From positions 1 to 64,000 of the forward strand of contig NZ_SRLE01000006.1 of the NCBI RefSeq assembly GCF_004745945.1: a stretch of DNA of 64,000 bases, read 5' to 3'. The notes below the pieces were generated by a model. That model saw nothing but the letters and a program-made list of their open reading frames with translations, made no database searches and was not told the DNA's origin. Made by a program: the position numbers and the translations under genes. Positions within the stretch are counted from its first letter, which is position 1, and each line of letters begins with the position of its first letter. The DNA comes from Mangrovimicrobium sediminis (GTDB lineage: Bacteria > Pseudomonadota > Gammaproteobacteria > Pseudomonadales > Halieaceae). This document shows positions 57,695 to 64,000 of the stretch, piece after piece.

Positions 57695-58482
57695 CAGGCG
57701 TTCTTCCAGTCGGGCTTGCGCTTCTCCAGGAAGGCGTTGACGCCCTCGCGCTGGTCCTCGGTGGAGAACAGCTCGACGAACTCGGTGCGCTCCTCCTCGA
57801 GGCCACGTGCCAGGGCGATGTCGCGGCTGCTGTGGATGAGGCGTTTGCAGGCGGAGACCGCCAGCGGGCTCTGCTCGCCGACCTGTTCGGCCAGCGCCAT
57901 CGCCGTTTCCAGCGCCTTGCCGGTGGGCACGACTTCCTCGACGATACCGATCTCCAGGGCCTTGGCCGCCTTGACCCGCTCACCGCACAGGATCATGCGC
58001 TTGGCCCAGCCTTCGCCGGCCAACCAAGCCAGGCGCTGGGTACCGCCGGCGCAGGGCAGCAGGCCGACCTTGGCCTCGGGCAGCGCCAGCGCGGCCTGCT
58101 CCTCGGCGATGCGGATGTCACAGGCCAGCGCCACTTCCAGGCCACCGCCCATGGCGAAGCCGTTGATCGCGGCGATGGACACGCCGCGGAAATCCGACAG
58201 GGTCTCGAAAGCCTCGCCGAACAGCACCGCCATCTTCTTGGCGCCGGCGGGGTCGCCATCGGCGAACAGCTTGAGGTCGGCACCCGCGGAGAAGAACTTC
58301 TCACCGGCACCGGTCAACACCAGTGCGTAGACGTTCTTCTCGGCATTGAGCTTTTCCACCAGGTCCTTGAGGGCCGGCAGGCTCTCGGTGTCCCAGGTGT
58401 TCGCGGCGGGGTTATCGATAGTGACCTTTGCAACGTGGCCGACAATCTCCACTTTCAGTTTGTCTGAAATGCTCAGGCTCAT
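57694..58482 (-). CDS. Enoyl-CoA hydratase
   Basis: 262 aa crotonase. In this operon it probably hydrates methacrylyl-CoA to 3-hydroxyisobutyryl-CoA. Oxyanion-hole motifs EKFFSAGADLKLFADG and GFAMGGGLEVALACDIRIAEE, with the catalytic Glu in LPEAKVGLLPCAGGTQRLAWL. The start overlaps the acyl-CoA dehydrogenase stop by 4 nt, and its own stop overlaps the hydrolase start by 1 nt. Specificity is inferred from context. Confidence 0.92.
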   Translation of the reverse strand: MSLSISDKLKVEIVGHVAKVTIDNPAANTWDTESLPALKDLVEKLNAEKNVYALVLTGAGEKFFSAGADLKLFADGDPAGAKKMAVLFGEAFETLSDFRGVSIAAINGFAMGGGLEVALACDIRIAEEQAALALPEAKVGLLPCAGGTQRLAWLAGEGWAKRMILCGERVKAAKALEIGIVEEVVPTGKALETAMALAEQVGEQSPLAVSACKRLIHSSRDIALARGLEEERTEFVELFSTEDQREGVNAFLEKRKPDWKNA

Positions 58483-59639
58483 TTGATGACCTCCAGGGCG
58501 CCTTCCATCAGCAGGCGGCGCGCGACGATGACTTTCATGATTTCGTTGGTCCCCTCGAGGATCTGGTGCACGCGCGTATCGCGCACGTGCCGCTCCATGG
58601 GGTATTCCTTGATGTAACCGTAGCCGCCGAACAGCTGCAGGGCCTCGTTGCAGATCTTGAAGCCGATATCGGTGGCGAAACGCTTGGCCATGGCGCAGTA
58701 GGTCGTCGCCTGGCTGTCGCGGGTGTCGAGCTTGAACGCGGCCAGGCGCACCATCTGCCGCGCGGCGACCAACTCAGTGAGCATGTCGGCGAGGCGGAAC
58801 TGGGTGGCCTGGAAATCGGCGATGGCGACGTCGAACTGCTTGCGGTCCTGCACGTAGGCCACGGCTTCTTCCAGCGCTTGCTGGGCGGTGCCGATGGAGC
58901 AGGTGGCGATGTTGATGCGTCCGCCGTCCAGCCCTTCCATGGCGATGGCGAAACCCTGCCCCTCCTCGCCGAGGCGGTTGGCCACCGGCACGCGCACGTT
59001 GTCGAAACTGATCATGCGCGTGGGCTGGCACTTCCAGCCCATCTTCTCCTCGTTCTTGCCGTAGGAGACACCTTCAGCGTCCGCCGGAATGAGCAGCGCG
59101 GTGATGCCCTTGGGACCGGCGGCGCCGGTGCGCAGCATCACCACCAGGGCATCGGTCTCGCCGGCGCCGGAGATGAACACCTTGGAACCGTTTACGATGT
59201 AGTCGTCACCGTCGCGGACCGCGCTGGTACGCAGAGAACCGGCGTCGGAACCGGCGCCGGGTTCGGTGAGGCAGTAGGAGGCGAGCTTCACCCCCATGGT
59301 GAGGTCGTAGCACCACTCTTCAATCAACGCCTCGGAGCCGTACTTGCCCACCATGCTGGTGGCCATGTTGTGAATGGTGAGAAAGGCCGTGGTCGAGGTA
59401 CAGCCCTTGGCCAGCTCCTCGACGATCAGGCTGGCGTCCAGGCGCGTCATGCCGAGGCCGCCGGCGGCCTCGGGCGTGTACATGCCCATGAAGCCGAGTT
59501 CGCCGGCCTGCTTCAGTTCGGCGACAGGAAAGTGGGACGTGGCGTCCCACTCGGCCGCGCCCGGGGCGAGTACGCCCTGGGAGAAAGCCCGTGCGCTGTC
59601 GACGAAGGCCTGCTGGTCTTCGTTAAGCGAAAAGTCCAT
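58479..59639 (-). CDS. Acyl-CoA dehydrogenase, probably isobutyryl-CoA-specific
   Basis: 386 aa FAD enzyme. N-terminal helices (FSLNEDQQAFVDSARAFSQGVLAP), the beta domain with CLTEPGAGSDAGSLRTSA and FISGAGETDALVVMLRTG, and the catalytic Glu in HQILEGTNEIMKVIVAR, the position used by isobutyryl- and short-chain acyl-CoA dehydrogenases. It forms methacrylyl-CoA from isobutyryl-CoA if the operon is for valine. Starts 4 nt after the aldehyde dehydrogenase stop. Confidence 0.92.
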   Translation of the reverse strand: MDFSLNEDQQAFVDSARAFSQGVLAPGAAEWDATSHFPVAELKQAGELGFMGMYTPEAAGGLGMTRLDASLIVEELAKGCTSTTAFLTIHNMATSMVGKYGSEALIEEWCYDLTMGVKLASYCLTEPGAGSDAGSLRTSAVRDGDDYIVNGSKVFISGAGETDALVVMLRTGAAGPKGITALLIPADAEGVSYGKNEEKMGWKCQPTRMISFDNVRVPVANRLGEEGQGFAIAMEGLDGGRINIATCSIGTAQQALEEAVAYVQDRKQFDVAIADFQATQFRLADMLTELVAARQMVRLAAFKLDTRDSQATTYCAMAKRFATDIGFKICNEALQLFGGYGYIKEYPMERHVRDTRVHQILEGTNEIMKVIVARRLLMEGALEVIK

Positions 59640-59643
59640 GGGT

Positions 59644-61047
59644 TCAGTCGAACTTGGCCATCACCGAACCGAACAGTTCCTCGTCACTGGGGATGACCTT
59701 GGTCTGCGCCAGCGGCTTGGACACCCAGGTCTCGTTGATCAGGTCGCGCCAGGTGATGTTGTGGTTCACCGAGTTGCCGCCCCATGAGCCACAGCCCAGG
59801 GAGAAGGTCTGGCGCATGCCGTTCCACACGTTGCCGCTGTTGGAGGGCGCCTGCGGCTGGTTGACCATCACCCGCGAGGTGCGCGTGCTCAGGGCCAGCT
59901 TCATGATGTTGTCGTCGTTGTAGGAGTAGATGCCGCAGCTGTGACCCTGACCCTGGTAGGCCTGGATCTTGTTGGTCATCTCGATCGCCTCGTCGATGTC
60001 CTTGACCTTGTACAGGGCCATGGTTACCGAGAGCTTCTCGCCGGAAAACGGGTAGTCCGGGCCGGTGCCGGTCTCGGGCACGATCAGGAAAGTCTTGCCT
60101 TCGGGCAGGCTGAAGCCCGCCTGGCCGGCGATCATGGTGGCGTGCTGGGCGACGACCTTGGCGTTCAGGTGGCCGTCTTCCCACAGCACCGCCTGCAGCT
60201 TGGCCTTCTCCTCGCCCTCGACGATGTAGCCGCCCTCGTGCAGGAGTTTCTCGACGAACGCGTCGTAGACGGATTCGAACACCAGCACCGAGTTGTCGGA
60301 GGAACAGGACGCGGCGAGGTCCAGGGTCTTGGAAATACGGATTTTCTCGGCGGCCTCGTCGAGGTCGGCGGTGTCGTCGACGGTGATCACCGCGTTGCCG
60401 ACGCCCACGCCCAGTGCCGGGGTACCGGAGGAGTAGGCCGCGGTGACCATGGCCTCACCGCCGGTGGCGAGTACGCGGTCGCACTGGCGCATCAGTTCGT
60501 TGGTCTTCTCGATGGAGGGCACGTCGATGCTCTGCACCAGGTCTGCCGGGGCGCCGCAGCGCTCGAGCGCGTCGCGCATGTAGTCGCAGATTTTCTTGTT
60601 GGTCAGCTTGGCGCGCGGGTGCGGCGCCACGATGATCGCGTTGCGGCCCTTCACAGCGGAGATCGCCTTGATGACCGGGGTCGCCTCCGGGTTGGTGGAG
60701 GGAGACAGCGCGCCAACCACGCCCACGGGCTTGGCGATCTTGACGATATTGCGCTCGGGCAGTTCCTCGATCACGCCCACGGACTTGTCGTCGATGATGT
60801 CGAGCAAGGTGGCGCGGGTCTTGCGGTGAATCTTGAGGAACTTGCCGTCGTAGTTGCCCAACTGGGTCTCTTCCACGGTGAAGCGGGCGATCTCCTCGGC
60901 GCGGTCCTCGCGCGCAACGGCGTACACCATGGCGGTGATCAGTTCATCGACCTGCTCCTGGGTGTAATTCGCAATCTGCTCCTGTGCGGCGCGGGCGCGC
61001 GCCATCATCTGGGCGATTTCCTGCTGCGGGCTCATTTCTTCGGACAT
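59644..61047 (-). CDS. CoA-acylating aldehyde dehydrogenase (AdhE-N/PduP/SucD/SauS group)
   Basis: 467 aa. Motifs set it in the acylating group: PVGVVGALSPSTNPEATPVIKAISAVKGRNAIIVAPHPRA, VLATGGEAMVTAAYSSGTPALGVGVGNA, and the catalytic Cys248 in LAASCSSDNSVLVFE, then TRTSRVMVNQPQAPSNSGNVWNG and TFSLGCGSWGGNS. The group includes succinate- and sulfoacetaldehyde dehydrogenases that make CoA thioesters. It is not the MmsA type usually paired with these genes. First gene of the operon, suggesting it acts on methylmalonate semialdehyde, but this is inference. Confidence 0.88.
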   Translation of the reverse strand: MSEEMSPQQEIAQMMARARAAQEQIANYTQEQVDELITAMVYAVAREDRAEEIARFTVEETQLGNYDGKFLKIHRKTRATLLDIIDDKSVGVIEELPERNIVKIAKPVGVVGALSPSTNPEATPVIKAISAVKGRNAIIVAPHPRAKLTNKKICDYMRDALERCGAPADLVQSIDVPSIEKTNELMRQCDRVLATGGEAMVTAAYSSGTPALGVGVGNAVITVDDTADLDEAAEKIRISKTLDLAASCSSDNSVLVFESVYDAFVEKLLHEGGYIVEGEEKAKLQAVLWEDGHLNAKVVAQHATMIAGQAGFSLPEGKTFLIVPETGTGPDYPFSGEKLSVTMALYKVKDIDEAIEMTNKIQAYQGQGHSCGIYSYNDDNIMKLALSTRTSRVMVNQPQAPSNSGNVWNGMRQTFSLGCGSWGGNSVNHNITWRDLINETWVSKPLAQTKVIPSDEELFGSVMAKFD

Positions 61048-61149
61048 GATCTTTCCTCTGCGGGTTTTATCAGATGGGCGGGGATTCTAGCACGCCACCC
61101 CCGGCGAAGCATTGACGAAATTGGGTTTTTTATGGACTATATTGCGGTC

Positions 61150-62031
61150 ATGAGCACCCCATCAAACTGGCCCCTGCCGACCGCCGGCATCCGTTTCCTG
61201 ACCCCCGCGTTCATGGTGGAAAAGCTCGCCCGTCACCCGCTGACCAAGGACTGCTACCCGACAGCCATGGGTTTCTACCCCCAGGCGGAGGGCCACCAGA
61301 TGCAGCGCGAGCGCCACGACGACAACCTGCTGATGTACTGCACCGCCGGTCGCGCGCGCATGACCGCCGGCGACTGGCAGGGCGATATTGCGCCGGGCAA
61401 GGTCGTCCTGCTGCCGCAGGGGCTGGCCCACGATTACCGCGCCGACCCGGCCGACCCCTGGAGCGTGTTCTGGGTGCACTTCCAGGGCGCCAGCACCCGC
61501 GTCTTCCTGCAGTACCTCGGCTATCGCGACGGCAACCCGCTGGCCAGCGCCGGTGTATCGCCGCGGCTGATCGGCGCTTTCCAGAGCCTGATGGAGGTGC
61601 GCCGCACCGGCTATTCCAGTCGCGCCTTCATCAACGCCAGCAACCAGCTGCGCCACCTGCTGACGCAGATTTCGCTGGAAATCAGCGCCCAGCAAGGCAG
61701 TACACAGGGGGGCCTGCCACTGGAACAGGTGCAGGCCTATATGCTGGAGAATATCGATGGTTCGGTGAGCCTGGATGAACTGGCCGCGGTGGCAAACATG
61801 TCCAAGTACCACTTTTCCACGCGCTACCGGCAGCTGACCGGCTATTCGCCGATCAAGCATTTCCTGCATATGAAGATGGAACAGGCCTGCCAGTTGCTGG
61901 ACGCCAGCGAACTTGGTGTCGGCGAGATTGCCCGCGAGTTGGGCTACGAGGACCCGCTGTATTTTTCGCGCCTGTTCAGCAAGACCATCGGCAGCTCGCC
62001 GCGCGGCTACCGGGCCTCGCAGCGCAAGTAA
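61150..62031 (+). CDS. AraC-family transcriptional regulator
   Basis: 293 aa. N-terminal cupin/AraC ligand-binding domain (LLMYCTAGRARMTAGDWQGDIAPGKVVLLPQGLAHDYRADPADPWSVFWVHF), C-terminal two helix-turn-helix motifs (VSLDELAAVANMSKYHFSTRYRQLTGYSPIKHFLHMKMEQACQLL and VGEIARELGYEDPLYFSRLFSKTIGSSPRGYRAS). ATG at 61150, or 61132 in the same frame. Divergent from the catabolic operon across ~100 bp and so its likely regulator. No operator is recognisable. Its stop abuts the convergent stop of the next gene. Confidence 0.88.
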   Translation: MSTPSNWPLPTAGIRFLTPAFMVEKLARHPLTKDCYPTAMGFYPQAEGHQMQRERHDDNLLMYCTAGRARMTAGDWQGDIAPGKVVLLPQGLAHDYRADPADPWSVFWVHFQGASTRVFLQYLGYRDGNPLASAGVSPRLIGAFQSLMEVRRTGYSSRAFINASNQLRHLLTQISLEISAQQGSTQGGLPLEQVQAYMLENIDGSVSLDELAAVANMSKYHFSTRYRQLTGYSPIKHFLHMKMEQACQLLDASELGVGEIARELGYEDPLYFSRLFSKTIGSSPRGYRASQRK

Positions 62032-63627
62032 TCAGGTGTCGGCGGTGTCGGCTTCGGCCACCAGGAAAGTATCGCAGACCTCCGGTCGTTCCGACTGCAG
62101 CGCGCAGACTGCCTCCATGCCCGAGCGCAGGGTAGCCAGCACCGCCTGCCGCTGGTCGAACACCCCGGCTTCGAGCGCTTCCGCCGCCGCCCAGTCCAGC
62201 AGCGCACGGCTGACCCGCTGCATGCGCAGGGCACTGCGGTGATGCAGGCCGTCGGTCTGCTCGGCGAGTTCCGCCAGCACCGCGCGGCCGGTGTCGCGTA
62301 TCCCCCCTGCGTCCTCAGGGCTGAGGTCGATCTGCGCCAGCAGGTAGCTGCTGCCCCACTGCACGCGAGTGGCGGGCCCGCTGGCGGCATCCCAGGCGCG
62401 CCGGTACCAGTCCAGCGCGTCGCGGGTATTGCCCGCCTTGCGCTCCAGTGACGCCATCCCGGACATGAAGTAATAGGGCTGCTTGGACACCTCGATACCT
62501 TCGGTGAGCGCATCACGCGCCTCATCGTCCAGGCCTATCTTGTGGTAGAGCTGCCAGATCGTGTTCAGCGCCGCATGCCGCTCGTAGGTGTCGAGACCTT
62601 CGCGCGCCTGTGCGATCTGCCCGCTAACCCATGCGAGGTCGGCATCCCCGAGGCTTGCGCCCTCCGGCAGGGCCGCCAACTGCGCGTCCGTCCAGCCGTA
62701 CAGCGCATCCAGGCGGGTGAGCACGCCGACCGACGCGTCGGCCACCACGGCCGCCAACGGCACCAGCAGTTCATCGCGCAGCGTCTGTGCGCCGCCCGAG
62801 GGCGCCAGCGTGGTGATAATGTCGCCGCTGTAGTACATGAAGGTGTCCAGGTTGCTGCGGCTCAGTTCGGGTGACGCAAGCACACGGTCGAGCTGCTCCC
62901 GGTACTGCGAGGCGAGTCCGGTATCGCGCTCTTCATTGCCCAGCCAGCTCTCCAGGGCGAGCATTTGCAGGTGGCTTTTCTCATCGGCGAGGTTCTCGGG
63001 GCAGGCCGCCGCCAGCACCGGGGCCACCTGCGCCAGGGTCTGCTCGCCCAGGGCTTTGCCACTGTCCTGGCCCCAGGAGTAGTAGGCCAGCAGGCGCCAG
63101 TCTGCGGCGTCCAGGGACTCGCCGGCCTGCACCGATTCCACCAGCAAGCCGACCGGGCGCAGCGTGTTGAGGGCCACGTCGAGTACACCCACGTAGCGCT
63201 CCAGGTCCATACCCCCCGGAATACGGGTAATTTCTGTGCCGTCGGGACGGAAAATAATCACCGTGGGATAGCCGTAGACAGAGAATTTCTCGCCGTATTT
63301 CTGCGCCTGCTCGGTGTCGCCATCGAGGTACACCGGCACAAAGAGCTGCGTCTGTTGAATGAATTCGGGGCGGCGAAAAATAGTGGCCTTGAGCTGCTGG
63401 CAGGGCGGACACCACTGCGCACCCCAGTACAGAAATACCGGCTTTCCCGTCTCCAGGGCATGCTCGAACGCCTGCGGCACGGAACCGGCGAACCAGGCGA
63501 TTTTGTCGGCAGCATGCGCGGTCGACGCAGCCTCAGCTTCCGGTGCGCTCTCCGCCGGTTTGTTGTCTGCGGAACAGGCGCAGAGCAATAAGGCCAGAAA
63601 ACACAGGGCAAATCGGCGACAGGACAT
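62032..63627 (-). CDS. Thioredoxin-fold lipoprotein with long helical C-terminal domain
   Basis: 531 aa. Start at 63627 (MSCRRFALCFLALLLCACSA), giving a lipobox with lipidated Cys18; ATGs at 63648 and 63708 would bury it. Residues ~40-165 form a thioredoxin domain with active site WCPPC (Cys73, Cys76) and the cis-Pro in GYPTVIIFRPDG. Residues ~180-531 are helical, with TPR-like pattern (DALDWYRRAWDAASGPATRV). Role may be thiol exchange in the periplasm, perhaps for the pilin upstream. No close family name recognised. Confidence 0.82.
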   Translation of the reverse strand: MSCRRFALCFLALLLCACSADNKPAESAPEAEAASTAHAADKIAWFAGSVPQAFEHALETGKPVFLYWGAQWCPPCQQLKATIFRRPEFIQQTQLFVPVYLDGDTEQAQKYGEKFSVYGYPTVIIFRPDGTEITRIPGGMDLERYVGVLDVALNTLRPVGLLVESVQAGESLDAADWRLLAYYSWGQDSGKALGEQTLAQVAPVLAAACPENLADEKSHLQMLALESWLGNEERDTGLASQYREQLDRVLASPELSRSNLDTFMYYSGDIITTLAPSGGAQTLRDELLVPLAAVVADASVGVLTRLDALYGWTDAQLAALPEGASLGDADLAWVSGQIAQAREGLDTYERHAALNTIWQLYHKIGLDDEARDALTEGIEVSKQPYYFMSGMASLERKAGNTRDALDWYRRAWDAASGPATRVQWGSSYLLAQIDLSPEDAGGIRDTGRAVLAELAEQTDGLHHRSALRMQRVSRALLDWAAAEALEAGVFDQRQAVLATLRSGMEAVCALQSERPEVCDTFLVAEADTADT

Positions 63628-63714
63628 CACCAGGTCTCGAGCCGGCATCGGGCGTCTCCACGGGTACCACCAAAACCACATCTTCGCGGCAAGACAAGCC
63701 GGATGCAAGAACGC

Positions 63715-64000
63715 TCAGCCCGACCGGCAATTGGTCGGCAAATATCGGGACTCCAGGCCCGTGGCTCCAGGGACTGCCTGACACCGCCAGATCAATTCGT
63801 TAGAGCTATTGGTACTGGGTACCAGCTGCAATTGCTTGCGATCGATGGAGGAATTGGGCACCGAGAGCGTAACCGTGATACTGCCCGGCACCGGCGTGGA
63901 ACTCACCGCAAGCCGCGCGATGTGATCGTAGACACCGTAGCCGTTGGGGTCCAACAGGCCGGCCTGGTCATTGGTACCGGGCATTGAACGGTTACTGTAA
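63715..64000 (-). CDS. Type IV pilin-like protein, C-terminal part (5' end outside window)
   Basis: The last ~95 residues of a minus-strand gene, open to the window edge. The pilin C-terminal pattern is visible: SVPNSSIDRKQLQLVPSTN, then LIWRCQAVPGATGLESRYLPTNCR, where the Trp-x-Cys and final Cys of the YLPxNC motif form the disulfide-bonded D-region of type IVa pilins. The N-terminal prepilin peptidase site and hydrophobic helix are not in view. Located 87 bp upstream of the thioredoxin-fold lipoprotein gene on the same strand. Confidence 0.8.
   Translation of the reverse strand, partial: YSNRSMPGTNDQAGLLDPNGYGVYDHIARLAVSSTPVPGSITVTLSVPNSSIDRKQLQLVPSTNSSNELIWRCQAVPGATGLESRYLPTNCRSG

Noticed and set aside
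59941-61149. N-terminal extension of the AraC regulator frame
   Set aside because: It is antisense to the aldehyde dehydrogenase gene; the AraC domain starts only after ~61150.

Overview
The window is high-GC, gene-dense DNA from a marine-type gammaproteobacterium. Gene families and gene order suggest the Cellvibrionales/Halieaceae, with Pseudomonas-like synteny; this placement is inference, since no rRNA or other phylogenetic anchor is present. The blocks gshA, dsbB-rsd/algQ, trxA-rho-ubiD, hemY/X/D/C-algR-algZ-argH, and cyaY-lptM-lysA-dapF-DUF484-xerC-HAD followed by glnK/amtB-ubiK-comM are core chromosomal neighbourhoods known from Pseudomonas and relatives. I see no phage, IS element, CRISPR array, tRNA or rRNA. 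The first ~131 bases are not genomic: they match an Illumina Nextera N701 adapter with sequencing noise beyond it, so the left edge is a contig end inside a repeat-prone adhesin gene. The right edge cuts a pilin gene.

Layout. 132-5247 (minus): type I secretion ATPase, HlyD-type adaptor, a LuxR-type regulator with a degenerate receiver, and the start of a LapA-like adhesin. 5693-20933: heme A synthase, thiolase, ABC-F protein Uup, two secreted proteins of unknown role, a methyltransferase, aromatic aminotransferase with PepD dipeptidase, tRNA modification pair cmoA-cmoB, gshA-acpH, and dsbB-rsd. 20952-28006: FKBP lipoprotein, YheS, GIY-YIG protein, thioredoxin, Rho and UbiD, with a long inverted repeat between rho and ubiD. 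28031-37139: heme operon hemCDXY, AlgR/AlgZ, argH, DUF3187 protein and frataxin. 37244-41868: lysine and cell-wall precursor genes, XerC and a HAD hydrolase. 41958-46190: nitrogen module, in transcription order porin, PII, AmtB, porin, PII, that is, a partial tandem duplication. 46320-51603: UbiK, ComM, M32 carboxypeptidase, MscS-like channel and a heme-dependent demethylase-family protein. 51851-55490: beta-CASP hydrolase, PsiE, RecX and RecA with a LexA box. 55602-61047: a five-gene valine/isobutyrate catabolic operon with a divergent AraC regulator. The end holds a thioredoxin-fold lipoprotein and a partial type IV pilin.

Points that stand out: (1) a near-consensus sigma-54 promoter with overlapping NtrC-like sites upstream of the first porin-PII-AmtB set, while the second PII gene has its own sigma-70-type promoter after a terminator; (2) the valine operon carries a CoA-acylating aldehyde dehydrogenase of the AdhE-N/PduP/SucD/SauS type where MmsA would be expected, raising the possibility of a non-decarboxylating route to methylmalonyl-CoA; (3) the adhesin retention module reads TAIG where a LapG site (TAAG/PAAG) is expected; (4) a 29-bp-arm inverted repeat between rho and ubiD; (5) a 24-bp tandem array growing out of the algR stop codon; and (6) a terminator ending directly at the recX start codon. 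All functional statements are from sequence reading and family knowledge; nothing was searched or computed.
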